64,000 bases of DNA from Dysgonamonadaceae bacterium (GCA_031254645.1 JAIRUA010000012.1:62001-126000); one strand, 5' to 3'. Counted from the first letter of the stretch, positions 17,053 to 24,884 are shown. The notes: generated by a model from the letters alone, not told the origin. Numbers and translations: made by a program.

Positions 17053-17076
17053 TGCCACATTAAAAAAGTATAGAGT

Positions 17077-18450
17077 ATGGCAACAATTTATTTATCGCTA
17101 TCTAAAAAAGCAGATACAAATCGCTTCAAAGAAATCCGTATTAGATTTAAGCACGGAAAAATCGACCAACAAGCGAAAACGAACATCTTTGTTTTGCCCG
17201 ACTATTGGGACGATGAAAATCAACAAATCACAATCCCAAATTTTCGTTTAGCAACGCCCGAAAGAAAGGAACTCAAACAACATCTTACCAACCAAAGCGA
17301 AAGGCTAAACACTTTAACGGCTATGATTGCGACTTTATTCAATAGTGCAGACAAAACGAACATTGCGCCCGAATGGTTGAAAATAACAGTCGATAAATTC
17401 AACTTTCCCGAAAAATACGCCCCGAAAGAAACAATCAAGGAAACACAACCATTCTTTGACACTTTCGATGAGTATTTGCAGAAACGCAAACTTTCAGATG
17501 TTCGAGAAAAAAACTTTATGGTATTGAAACGTGCCTTGCAGCGTTTTGAATTGTTTGTATCAGCGACCGAAGACTATCCATTTAGTTGGGATTTAGATAG
17601 CATCACAAGCGAAACGATTGAAGACTTTGAGAGTTTTTTGCGCAACGAATATATTTTGTACGAAGAACACAAAGAGATTTACGGCAAATTTCCTGCATCA
17701 ATCGACCCAAGAAGAAAAATAAACGTCCCTAAGCCGAGAGGAACGAACACGATAAACGCATTATTTAACAAACTTCGTGCGTTCTTTAATTGGTGTGTAG
17801 ATAAAGAGAAAACCACAAACAAGCCATTCAAGAACTACGAAAGTAAACCCGACCTTTACGGCAGACCTATTTACATCTCGATTGATGAAAGAAACAAAAT
17901 CTATAATACAGACCTTTCCCACCGCCCCGAACTTGAAATACAGAGAGATATTTTTGTATTTCAATGCCTAATCGGGTGCAGGGTGTCAGACCTCTACAAA
18001 ATGACAAAAAAAAGCATAATTAACGAAGCAGTCGAATATATCCCTCGAAAAACAAAAGACGACAAGCCCATAGTGGTAAACGTTCCTCTCAATCCACGAG
18101 CGAAAGAAATTTTAGAGAAATATGCAGACTATAACGGTGGTGCGCTGTTTCCCTATATTGCAGAACAAAATTACAACGATGCTATAAAAAAGGTGTTTAC
18201 CCTCGCAGAGATAACCCGAATTGTAACCGTGCTTAATCCTGTAACCGATGAAGAAGAAAAACGCCCAATTAACGAAATAGCATCATCGCACCTTGCAAGA
18301 CGTGCCTTTATCGGCAACCTTTACAAGCAAGTGCAAGACCCAAATTTGATTGGTGCATTAAGCGGACACAAAGAGGGAAGCACCGCCTTTGCCCGATACC
18401 GAGATATTGACGAGGAAATGAAAAAGGATTTAGTTAATTTGTTAATGTAA
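17077..18450 (+). CDS. tyrosine site-specific integrase of the island
   Basis: A 457-residue phage-integrase-type recombinase. The N-terminal arm-binding part (residues 1-110, MATIYLSLSKKADTNRFKEIRIR) and a SAM-like core-binding part (about 125-245) are followed by the catalytic domain. Visible catalytic residues are R302 (CLIGCRVSDLYKM), a Lys near 326-330 (TKDDKP), H405 and R408 (SSHLARRAF), H431 (LSGHKEGS) and nucleophile Y441 (FARYRDID). It should cut and join DNA at the attachment repeat in tRNA-Leu. It is next to the left end and reads inward. Related integrases are widespread in Bacteroidetes islands and conjugative transposons. Confidence 0.93.
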   Translation: MATIYLSLSKKADTNRFKEIRIRFKHGKIDQQAKTNIFVLPDYWDDENQQITIPNFRLATPERKELKQHLTNQSERLNTLTAMIATLFNSADKTNIAPEWLKITVDKFNFPEKYAPKETIKETQPFFDTFDEYLQKRKLSDVREKNFMVLKRALQRFELFVSATEDYPFSWDLDSITSETIEDFESFLRNEYILYEEHKEIYGKFPASIDPRRKINVPKPRGTNTINALFNKLRAFFNWCVDKEKTTNKPFKNYESKPDLYGRPIYISIDERNKIYNTDLSHRPELEIQRDIFVFQCLIGCRVSDLYKMTKKSIINEAVEYIPRKTKDDKPIVVNVPLNPRAKEILEKYADYNGGALFPYIAEQNYNDAIKKVFTLAEITRIVTVLNPVTDEEEKRPINEIASSHLARRAFIGNLYKQVQDPNLIGALSGHKEGSTAFARYRDIDEEMKKDLVNLLM

Positions 18451-18457
18451 TAAGAAT

Positions 18458-19183
18458 ATGGATTTTAAGAAAATAATAATTGATGGGTATCGACAAAGCG
18501 ATACGACACACATCGTAGATGAACAAGATAAATACTTGGGAGTTAGTAGTAGAGTGGATTATTTCGTCCAAATGGCGAAAGATGCAACGGCGGAAGGTAT
18601 CACATCGGAACAATTTTTTTACGAATGTGAAAGGGTGCTTGAACGCTACGAGGGCAATTTAATGGTAATTTGGGCGAATAAATCGGCAGGGGGACATTAC
18701 AAAGAGTGCGCATTTCAAGTTGATGACAACGGCGAAAAGACCGAAAAAGAGTGCCATACTATTGACGGCTCAATTTTAGACAAATTGAGAAACGATTTAG
18801 AGAGAGCGAAAATGTGGCTAAAACGAACAAGCGAAACGAACAAGAAAAACAGTCAGACGACCAATAAACCCAAAAACGGTAAACAGCACACACCATTTAG
18901 CGAACGATTACCGCACAACATAATGGAAAAAGTACGCGAATTGATAAATAAAGACAATAGCAGTGGAATACACATTGCTAAGGTGTTGGAAGCACTGCAA
19001 CACAAGCAATATATTTTAATAAATTCATATTACGTCCCCCAAGTGATAACGGAATTTGATATTCAATGCAGCAAAACAGCAATCAATAAATATCTGAACA
19101 AAGGGAAATTTTACATCAATCCCACACGCCTAGAAAATGGAATTACAGCAGAATTACAGCAAATAGTTGATATGTTACCCTAA
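18458..19183 (+). CDS. hypothetical protein following the integrase
   Basis: A 241-residue soluble protein without signal or membrane segment. The N-terminal part (1-120) has an acidic character and a hydrophobic core around FFYECERVLERYEGNLMVIW. The middle (about 125-148) is a low-complexity Asn/Lys/Thr linker (SETNKKNSQTTNKPKNGKQ). The C-terminal part ends in AINKYLNKGKFYINP, which could be a small winged or helix-turn-helix-like unit. It starts seven bases after the integrase and ends at a terminator, so it belongs to the integration module. No known family was recognised. Confidence 0.7.
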   Translation: MDFKKIIIDGYRQSDTTHIVDEQDKYLGVSSRVDYFVQMAKDATAEGITSEQFFYECERVLERYEGNLMVIWANKSAGGHYKECAFQVDDNGEKTEKECHTIDGSILDKLRNDLERAKMWLKRTSETNKKNSQTTNKPKNGKQHTPFSERLPHNIMEKVRELINKDNSSGIHIAKVLEALQHKQYILINSYYVPQVITEFDIQCSKTAINKYLNKGKFYINPTRLENGITAELQQIVDMLP

Positions 19184-19204
19184 CAACGAAGCCACCGAAA
19201 AAAG

Positions 19205-19232
19205 AAAGTGCAGTCCCAAAAGATTGCACTTT
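19205..19232 (+). terminator. rho-independent terminator after the integrase module
   Basis: AAAGTGCAGTC pairs with GATTGCACTTT (one G-T pair) over an 11-bp stem with a short loop, and a run of T follows to 19236. It is 22 bases after the stop of the hypothetical gene. Confidence 0.85.
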
Positions 19233-19246
19233 TTTTGTGTTTTCGG

Positions 19247-19401
19247 TTGTCGTCGGTTGTTATTGGTTGCCGACAACTGATGACAACTACAAGCGTGGCA
19301 ACATTTTAGCACGTTATCCGTCTTACTATTGTAACGTCGGAATAGCGCACAGATTCCGACAAAAAATAAATTATTAAATCGGGGTCGTGTGCAGACCCCA
19401 A
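19247..19401 (+). promoter_or_regulatory. hairpin-rich leader before the excisionase-like gene
   Basis: Three separate hairpins stand in a row. At about 19247-19290 GTTGTCGTCGGTTGT pairs with ACAACTGATGACAAC through G-T wobbles. At 19336-19360 GTCGGAAT pairs with ATTCCGAC. At about 19382-19400 GGGGTC pairs with GACCCC. They end just upstream of the start at 19412. Such an array suggests control of the excisionase/ATPase transcript; what it senses is unknown. Confidence 0.55.
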
Positions 19402-19411
19402 CAAAAAAATT

Positions 19412-19747
19412 ATGCCAATGAAGTTAAATGAAATTTTAACATCAGCCGAGCAGAATCGGAACGTATCAGTTACGATTACCGCAGGCGAAATGATTGACTT
19501 TTTCAATCATTGTGTTGATACAACACGCAAAGAGTTGGAACGCTACTATGCTACTGCCAACACAGAAAAATATCTAACCATTGAACAAATGGAGGAAATG
19601 CTTGGATTTAACAAATCTACCTATTCTCGCTGGCACAAGTCAGGTTATTTGAAAAAAATTAAAATCGGTGGCGGTATTCGCTATCGTTTGAGCGACATCA
19701 ATAGAAAAATTGAAGAAGAAAATCCACATTTAACTAAATCTAATTGA
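19412..19747 (+). CDS. helix-turn-helix excisionase-like DNA-binding protein
   Basis: A 111-residue protein. The C-terminal half (about 54-103) is a MerR/HTH_17-type winged helix: YLTIEQMEEMLGFNKSTYSRWHKSGYL, then KKIKIGGGIRYRLSDINRKIEE. The N-terminal half is a short helical region. Proteins of this kind act as excisionases or small regulators in Bacteroidetes mobile elements. A second ATG two codons later (MKLNEI) is an equally possible start. The ATPase gene begins two bases after its stop, so the pair forms one unit. Confidence 0.82.
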   Translation: MPMKLNEILTSAEQNRNVSVTITAGEMIDFFNHCVDTTRKELERYYATANTEKYLTIEQMEEMLGFNKSTYSRWHKSGYLKKIKIGGGIRYRLSDINRKIEEENPHLTKSN

Positions 19748-19749
19748 TT

Positions 19750-20853
19750 ATGAGAGATTTATCTAAATCAATCCAACAAGAGGGCGCAACCATAGCACCC
19801 CAACCAACCGCGCACGAAAACACGTGCGAATTAACAGACAGCCAAATTAAATTGGCACAACAAGAAGCCGAAAGGCAACGTGTAATAAACAAATTAACGC
19901 AAGGTTGCAAAATTGATTTATCAGCAACTGAAATCGAGCCACAACCGCTCTACTCCCTTGACGGAATACCCGTTTTTTCACGTGGCAATATATCCGTTAT
20001 CAGCGGAAAACCAAAGAGTGGCAAAACGTTTTTAATGAGCCTACTATGTAAAGAAATCTTGAAATCCAACGACGAAATCAAGATACTCATCGTGGACACC
20101 GAACAAGGCATTGTCCACGTAAAAAAATGCGTTAAACGTGTCCACAGACTAATGGAATGGGACGAGGACGTAAGCAATCACGTATTAGATGTGTACGCAC
20201 TTCGTAAACTATCCACAGTCCAAAGGTTGGTAGTTGTTGAAGAACTAATTTCTGATTTAGCACCCGATTTTGTGTTTATTGACGGAATTAAGGACTTAAT
20301 CTCATCAATCAACAACGAAACGGACTCATCAGACCTTTGCGACAGGCTGATGAAATGGAGTTACGACACAGATTGTCATATTTGTTCCGTCTTGCACGAA
20401 AACAAGACGGACACCTCTCTACGTGGTCATCTTGGGACTGAATTACAGAACAAATCCGAAACGGTAATTTCGGTTTCAAAGTCAGATGATATTGTAAAAA
20501 TCACTCCGAAATTCACACGAAATGAGGAGTTTGACGGATTTTCTTTCAAAATCAATGCTGACGGCTTGCCCGAAAGGTTTGTGTCTAAAACAGGCTCAAA
20601 ACCAGCCGATAAACTAAAATTGCTACTTGAAACAATTTTGACGGCAAATAGTGCAGGACTAAGATATACAGACCTTTGCAAACAAATCGTAACGATTGGA
20701 AAGGTCAAAGAAAAAACTGCACAGGGAAAAATAAAAAAAGCCACCGATGACGGCATTATTTACAAATGTGAGTTATCAGGACACTATTTTTTATCTTCGC
20801 CCATTGATAACGATGACGAAAATGAGGATAACGATACCATAAACGAGGAATAA
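19750..20853 (+). CDS. AAA family ATPase (RepA/RecA-like) of the island
   Basis: A 367-residue ATPase. Walker A is GKPKSGKT at about 86-93 and a likely Walker B is APDFVFIDGIKDL. ILIVDTEQG before it resembles the RecA/RepA-type (AAA_25) core. The C-terminal about 90 residues look like a winged-helix unit (LRYTDLCKQI ... QGKIKKATDDGIIYKCE). The tail is acidic (DNDDENEDNDTINEE). Such ATPases follow an HTH gene in many Bacteroidetes islands and are thought to support replication or excision. ATG 19750 is preferred over the in-frame TTG at 19744. Confidence 0.8.
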   Translation: MRDLSKSIQQEGATIAPQPTAHENTCELTDSQIKLAQQEAERQRVINKLTQGCKIDLSATEIEPQPLYSLDGIPVFSRGNISVISGKPKSGKTFLMSLLCKEILKSNDEIKILIVDTEQGIVHVKKCVKRVHRLMEWDEDVSNHVLDVYALRKLSTVQRLVVVEELISDLAPDFVFIDGIKDLISSINNETDSSDLCDRLMKWSYDTDCHICSVLHENKTDTSLRGHLGTELQNKSETVISVSKSDDIVKITPKFTRNEEFDGFSFKINADGLPERFVSKTGSKPADKLKLLLETILTANSAGLRYTDLCKQIVTIGKVKEKTAQGKIKKATDDGIIYKCELSGHYFLSSPIDNDDENEDNDTINEE

Positions 20854-20890
20854 CCTCGACTACTCTCTAACTATTTGCAAATCAGCAAAT

Positions 20891-20963
20891 CCAAAAACCT
20901 TACCACCGCCCTATTGCGTATATTATATATACGCAAATTAGGGTTTGAGGTAAGGTTTTTTGG
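20891..20963 (+). terminator. 73-nt extended hairpin after the ATPase gene
   Basis: Outer arms CCAAAAACCTTACC (20891-20904) and GGTAAGGTTTTTTGG (20949-20963) pair with one bulge. Inside, CCCTA pairs with TAGGG, and TTGCGTATA (20914-20922) with TATACGCAA (20928-20936). The hairpin lies 38 bases after the stop and is followed by TGTTTTTG, so it can act as a terminator. Its length and inner palindrome also leave room for a replication or transfer origin. Confidence 0.65.
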
Positions 20964-21060
20964 TGTTTTTGAGGGTAAATAGGGGTATAAATAAGGGTAA
21001 AACCGAAAGTCGATTTTTACAATGTAGGCAAAAAAAACATAATTTTATTCGGCTACTTTC

Positions 21061-21091
21061 ATTGCATTATACACATAATATCGTATCTTTG
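21061..21091 (+). promoter_or_regulatory. promoter for the structured RNA region
   Basis: TATCTTTG at 21084-21091 is a perfect -7 element. ATTG at 21061-21064 is spaced 19 bases upstream and matches three of four bases of the TTTG -33 element. Transcription would start near 21098, about 300 bases before the next gene. Confidence 0.6.
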
Positions 21092-21097
21092 TGCTTG

Positions 21098-21332
21098 TAA
21101 AAAATAAAAACAACTAAAAATTGCTTATGATGATTTTGCGCGGTTAGTGCGCTGAAAACTAATGACATTTTATAGAAGAAGCGTTTGCTTTCATTCTTAC
21201 TATTGAAACTTCGACATTTCAAAAACCAATCAAGAGTAACGCGCCGTCCGGCGTGGGATTACTCGTTTATTTGATTGGTTAGGTAGTCGAAGACCTCAAT
21301 AGTAAATAAAGATATAGTTCCCACGCCTTTTT
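21098..21332 (+). ncRNA. candidate structured RNA (three stacked stems with a possible pseudoknot/terminator)
   Basis: No credible gene fills this 235-base stretch, but the folding is strong. Stem 1: TTACTATTGA (21197-21206) with TCAATAGTAA (21296-21305). Stem 2: CTTCGAC (21209-21215) with GTCGAAG (21286-21292). Stem 3: AACCAATCAA (21224-21233) with TTGATTGGTT (21271-21280). Inside it, GAGTAA pairs with TTACTC and CGCGCC with GGCGTG. In addition GGCGTGGGA (21250-21258) is the exact complement of TCCCACGCC (21319-21327), which is followed by TTTTT. So either a pseudoknot or a switch between two folds is possible, the second one terminator-like. A seven-codon reading frame (MMILRG, 21128-21148) precedes it. 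Family unknown to me. Confidence 0.6.
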
Positions 21333-21353
21333 CATATCCATATAACAAATATA
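21313..21353 (+). repeat. upstream-motif copy 1 (before the 21400 gene)
   Basis: TATAGTTCCCACGCCTTTTT, then CATATCC and ATATAACAAATA, is nearly repeated at 22093-22134. Copy 1 includes the T-tract end of the candidate RNA. Confidence 0.65.
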
Positions 21354-21399
21354 AATCGTCTTTTAAGGGAACGGAAAGGCACAAATACAAAAAATAATT

Positions 21400-22089
21400 A
21401 TGAGAAATTTTTTATTTTTATTTCTGTTGTTGGCTATTCCAACACTTCTTTCTGCGCAACACTTTGAAGATGTTGTTTATCTTAAAAATGGCTCTGTAAT
21501 AAGAGGGGTTATTATTGAGCAAGTACCTAACGTGTCTATCAAAATCCAATCCCGTGAAGGCAATATTTTTGCTTATAGAATGGACGAAATTGAAAGATTT
21601 ACAAAAGAAGTCATAACAGGTACAAGAAATTCAGGAAACGTAAGAAACAATAATGTGGGAGAAAGACCTACTTTCAACAAACCTCGTGGCTATATGGGGA
21701 CTATCGAGTTAGGTAGTGGTTTTGTTGATGGTACAGACATTACAAATGTTTCTCTAAGCGTAGTGAATGGATATAGATTTCTGCCGCAATTTGCTTTGGG
21801 ACTTGGTGTTGGTATTGAAAATTTCAATGGATATAAATATACGGGAAATAGTGTTCCAATTTTTCTACATTTGCGAAGCGATTTTTTAGACAGAAAAGTC
21901 AGTCCATATATCGTCATTAATTACGGGTATGCCGTAGGCGGTATTGATTCAACTTTTGCCGAAGTAGTTTTAGGGTGTAGTTTTAATATCGGACGAGGAG
22001 AAAGATATAGAATGTTCGCAGGATTTGGTTACAAAAACTTCTTCGATGCGATATATACTATAAGTCCAAAAGTGGGATTTGCTTGGTAA
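21400..22089 (+). CDS. exported protein, probable small outer-membrane beta-barrel
   Basis: A 229-residue protein with a signal peptide (MRNFLFLFLLLAIPTLLSAQ). Residues 22-70 form a small beta domain (DVVYLKNGSVIRGVIIEQVPNVSIKI), a pattern common in Bacteroidetes exported proteins. Residues about 95-229 alternate hydrophobic and polar residues in short strands with Gly-rich turns (GYMGTIELGSGFVDG, FALGLGVGIENFNGY, VSPYIVINYGYAVGG) and end in aromatic W. This fits an outer-membrane beta-barrel of about eight strands. Function unknown. It is the first cargo gene of the island, 48 bases before the J-domain gene. Confidence 0.72.
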   Translation: MRNFLFLFLLLAIPTLLSAQHFEDVVYLKNGSVIRGVIIEQVPNVSIKIQSREGNIFAYRMDEIERFTKEVITGTRNSGNVRNNNVGERPTFNKPRGYMGTIELGSGFVDGTDITNVSLSVVNGYRFLPQFALGLGVGIENFNGYKYTGNSVPIFLHLRSDFLDRKVSPYIVINYGYAVGGIDSTFAEVVLGCSFNIGRGERYRMFAGFGYKNFFDAIYTISPKVGFAW

Positions 22090-22092
22090 TTA

Positions 22093-22134
22093 TATAGTTA
22101 TCACGCTTTTTTCATATCTAATATAACAAATACA
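22093..22134 (+). repeat. upstream-motif copy 2 (before the J-domain gene)
   Basis: TATAGTTATCACGCTTTTTT, then CATATCTAATATAACAAATA, matches 21313-21353 except for about five changes. Unlike copy 1 it has no complementary GCGTGATA upstream. Confidence 0.65.
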
Positions 22135-22136
22135 CA

Positions 22137-22937
22137 ATGGATTATTACAAAGTATTAGGATTAAAACAAGGTGCTTCTTTGGAAGAAATACGAAAAGCGT
22201 ACAAAAAATATGCTACAAAGTTCCACCCCGACAAGCACAATGACGATGAGTTCTTCAAAGAGCGGTTTCAAGAGATACAAGAAGCATACGAGTATTTGAC
22301 GCAAAATTACGAAGAAAGCGAAATCGTTGTCGAGGAAAAAGCAACATCTCAAACTTCATACAACAAGGGACGGAATAGTTACTCAAAAATAGATGCGTTT
22401 GTGTATGATATAGAGAGCAGCACAAATTACAGAACTTGGAAGAAACAGGAGGAGGAAAGTCGCAAAAAACGAAGCAATAGAGATAGATTTCTTGAAACTC
22501 TAACGTGGATTTCGGGCATACTGATTTTTATAGTGGCTTTGTGGAGTATTTCATTGGAACAGGAAATCGGGTGGCAAGAAATACTAATTAGTTTAGTTGT
22601 GGCATTTGCAGCACCTGCAATGTTCTTTGGTCTTATTATTCACGTGCTACTCGATTATGTATTTGAATATAAACACTATACAATGTTATTGGCATTCTGC
22701 AAACACGATGGTCAATATGTCGAAATTTATTATCCATATAAATATGAAAGCAAAAGCAAAACGCGACAGACTGTTTACAGCATTAATGCTTTTAAGCAAA
22801 TGGCGACTTGGAATGTAAGAGTAAACAATGCAGATATACCCCTAACAAGTTTTATGTCGGGTGGTGGTACAGTGAAAATATCGTACTTTATCAATAAGAT
22901 GAAAATCGGTATTGATACTTTTAACCTCCCCAACTAA
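22137..22937 (+). CDS. membrane-anchored J-domain (DnaJ-like) protein
   Basis: A 266-residue protein. The J domain covers about residues 2-62 with the HPD motif at 30-32 (FHPDKHNDDEF). A charged linker follows (about 63-120). Two hydrophobic helices then lie at about 122-140 (TWISGILIFIVALWSI) and 148-175 (EILISLVVAFAAPAMFFGLIIHVLL). The C-terminal about 90 residues are a soluble domain without a known pattern. It lacks the Gly/Phe region and zinc fingers of DnaJ itself, so it should recruit Hsp70 to the membrane rather than act as a general chaperone. Its place in the island cargo suggests a dedicated partner. Confidence 0.85.
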   Translation: MDYYKVLGLKQGASLEEIRKAYKKYATKFHPDKHNDDEFFKERFQEIQEAYEYLTQNYEESEIVVEEKATSQTSYNKGRNSYSKIDAFVYDIESSTNYRTWKKQEEESRKKRSNRDRFLETLTWISGILIFIVALWSISLEQEIGWQEILISLVVAFAAPAMFFGLIIHVLLDYVFEYKHYTMLLAFCKHDGQYVEIYYPYKYESKSKTRQTVYSINAFKQMATWNVRVNNADIPLTSFMSGGGTVKISYFINKMKIGIDTFNLPN

Positions 22938-22978
22938 TCGCTAAAAATCAAATAATGAACAAATAAACGTTATACATT

Positions 22979-23071
22979 ATGGGAACAATACTCGGAATTA
23001 TCGCAGTCATCGCATTAGCAGCAATTGTTTTTACTTTTATGGCTAAACACGATGATTTTAATAACCAATAA
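22979..23071 (+). CDS. micro membrane protein, 30 residues
   Basis: A short reading frame begins MGTILGIIAVIALAAIVFTF and continues MAKHDDFNNQ. It forms one hydrophobic helix (about residues 3-21) and a short charged tail. It lies 41 bases after the J-domain gene and 19 bases before a second frame of the same kind. The pair arrangement, same strand and same topology support real genes. There is no family evidence. Confidence 0.5.
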   Translation: MGTILGIIAVIALAAIVFTFMAKHDDFNNQ

Positions 23072-23090
23072 AACAAAAGGAGAGAATTTT

Positions 23091-23174
23091 ATGTTTTGGG
23101 AAATAGTTTTCACAATTCTTGCGATAATAGGACTTGTGTGGTGGATTCGTTATACTAATGATATAGGAGAATAG
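23091..23174 (+). CDS. micro membrane protein, 27 residues, with strong ribosome-binding site
   Basis: The frame begins MFWEIVFTILAIIGLVWWIR and continues YTNDIGE: one hydrophobic helix with Trp residues at its edges and a polar tail. AAAGGAGAG lies 7-15 bases before the ATG, one of the few clear Shine-Dalgarno sites in this window. That makes translation likely in spite of its size. It could be a subunit or regulator of the neighbouring membrane proteins. Confidence 0.6.
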   Translation: MFWEIVFTILAIIGLVWWIRYTNDIGE

Positions 23175-23253
23175 CGAAATGCAGGCTCATTTTCGTAGTG
23201 AGTATAGAAATAGACAAAAATAATTTACACACAAATAATTAAAAATCAAAACA

Positions 23254-23778
23254 ATGACAACAAAAACAAAACTTCCTATCGGCTTAATGCTTATTTTGAG
23301 CCTAATTGTGCTTTTTGCAGTTTTGCAAATACCGCGCCTGTATTATCTATTTTCTAATGTGGGAATAGAGCCACCGTATGAATGGGGTACAGAATCTTAC
23401 CCTAACCCGATTTTTGGCATTTTAGAATCTGTGATGTTTCTATGCTTGTCAATATACACGATTGTTTCATTTATCAAATTGAAATCGAACGCTTTATTTC
23501 TTGGAAAGTTGCTTTTTGGTTTGTTGCTACTTCGTAGAATTGCACTTATAATAGTTTTCGGCTTGGGTTTGAGCAGTTTGTGGATATTGGTTTCTCTTGG
23601 TGCACTCGCTTATCTGTTTTTTTCAAAGCAGATACAAAATTTATTTCCGAAAGAGCAGCGAGTTATTTGCAAAATAGATGTAGTAATTGCGATTGTGGCT
23701 GTTATCATTGTTGCGCTTAGCATTATTTTTCCGTCTGGTGTTTGGATTTCTTTTTGGGGGTTAATTTCTTGGGGTTGA
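23254..23778 (+). CDS. four-helix integral membrane protein
   Basis: A 174-residue hydrophobic protein with helices at about 8-32, 52-72, 82-120 (perhaps two) and 140-172. A periplasmic or cytoplasmic loop at 33-50 reads SNVGIEPPYEWGTESYPNP. A short basic loop (KQIQNLFPKEQRVICK) precedes the last helix pair. No catalytic motif is visible and no family was recognised. The lipoprotein gene starts two bases after its stop, so they are surely co-transcribed. Confidence 0.7.
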   Translation: MTTKTKLPIGLMLILSLIVLFAVLQIPRLYYLFSNVGIEPPYEWGTESYPNPIFGILESVMFLCLSIYTIVSFIKLKSNALFLGKLLFGLLLLRRIALIIVFGLGLSSLWILVSLGALAYLFFSKQIQNLFPKEQRVICKIDVVIAIVAVIIVALSIIFPSGVWISFWGLISWG

Positions 23779-23780
23779 AA

Positions 23781-24884
23781 ATGAAAACAAAACTATTTCT
23801 TTTTTCGCTATTTGTGATTGCGTTGTTGTTTACTTCGTGCGATTTCGGAAAAGAGCGACGTTTGCGAAATATCGCAGACCCTCAACCGTACCCGATTAGT
23901 GTTGTGAGCAATGAAACAAAGGCAGAAAGCGAAACAGTGAATAAAGAAAGCGAGCCGACCAAAACGGAATTTAAGCGCATCGTGTTTGAATACACAAAGC
24001 CGATAAAAGGTTTTCGAGTTGTTGAAACTTGGGAAACACCAACAGAGAGAAAATGTAAACATTGTGGCATCGCACAGGAAGAAAAAATTTGGAGTGGCGA
24101 TGGTACTCTCACATTAACGTTTACTTCTATTGCAACAGGTCGCACTTTTGAGTTCGTAGATTGTGGAATGGCTCGTTTTCTGTACGATGCTGATTTTACC
24201 GATGGACAAAAAATTTACATTTCCGATATTCAAATTCCCGAAATAAATAGAAATGAGTTAGTGCGTTTATCTGACTTTTTCATTCGTACAGAGCAAGGAA
24301 CGTCCGCTTGGGGATTTATTGATTTGAACGGCGACGGTCAATATACATTATTTACCGCTTTTAATAACAGAGGAAATTGGGGTAATTCTACGGTGCGTTT
24401 TTTCTCTCTTACCACAGGCAGGGAATTGACAGCGACAACGATGTACGAAAATGATTTTTTAGGTGGAAGTGTTGCAGGTCTTTCTGTTGATTTGAAAAAC
24501 AGACGATTTATTGATTGGGGTATTGTCGCAAGCACTTCGGGAAATTCTCGTGTATATTCCTATAATCTTAATCACAACCAAAACAGATTAACAGTAAAAT
24601 TATTAAAAGAATTACGAGATATAGGCAGGTGGGGCAGGTGGGAAAGCGATACAAGAGAAGCCGCACAGCACACATTTTTTAGAGATAGTAGTGTGGAAAC
24701 ACAGCGACCCATTCCCGACGATTTTTGGTGGAATAGAGAAAAAGAACACAGCAACGGTTATTTTGACGGCTGGCAATTTCGCCGTGTAAGTGTAGTTTCT
24801 CAAATTCGGGACACGCTTACAAGGTCTGAATGGGAAACTTTTGAATACTTTTTTAATCTCGAAAATGTTTACAAAGGATTATAG
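23781..24884 (+). CDS. lipoprotein of unknown function
   Basis: A 367-residue protein with a lipobox (ALLFTSCDFG; Cys at about 20). The frame is open 13 codons upstream but overlaps the previous gene, so ATG 23781 fits. After a Glu/Thr/Lys linker (about 40-65) comes a CKHCG motif near residue 95. A domain with DLNGDGQYTLF (EF-hand or FG-GAP-like calcium loop) follows, then a beta-rich region with SGNSRVYSYNLNHNQN. No known family was recognised. It is the last gene of the cassette; a terminator-like hairpin stands at 25178-25217. Confidence 0.7.
   Translation: MKTKLFLFSLFVIALLFTSCDFGKERRLRNIADPQPYPISVVSNETKAESETVNKESEPTKTEFKRIVFEYTKPIKGFRVVETWETPTERKCKHCGIAQEEKIWSGDGTLTLTFTSIATGRTFEFVDCGMARFLYDADFTDGQKIYISDIQIPEINRNELVRLSDFFIRTEQGTSAWGFIDLNGDGQYTLFTAFNNRGNWGNSTVRFFSLTTGRELTATTMYENDFLGGSVAGLSVDLKNRRFIDWGIVASTSGNSRVYSYNLNHNQNRLTVKLLKELRDIGRWGRWESDTREAAQHTFFRDSSVETQRPIPDDFWWNREKEHSNGYFDGWQFRRVSVVSQIRDTLTRSEWETFEYFFNLENVYKGL

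Noticed and set aside
21197-21305. Palindromic region considered as a MITE (non-autonomous transposon)
   Set aside because: The terminal inverted repeats are good, but no target-site duplication is visible, and the extra downstream complement fits an RNA better. Not fully excluded.
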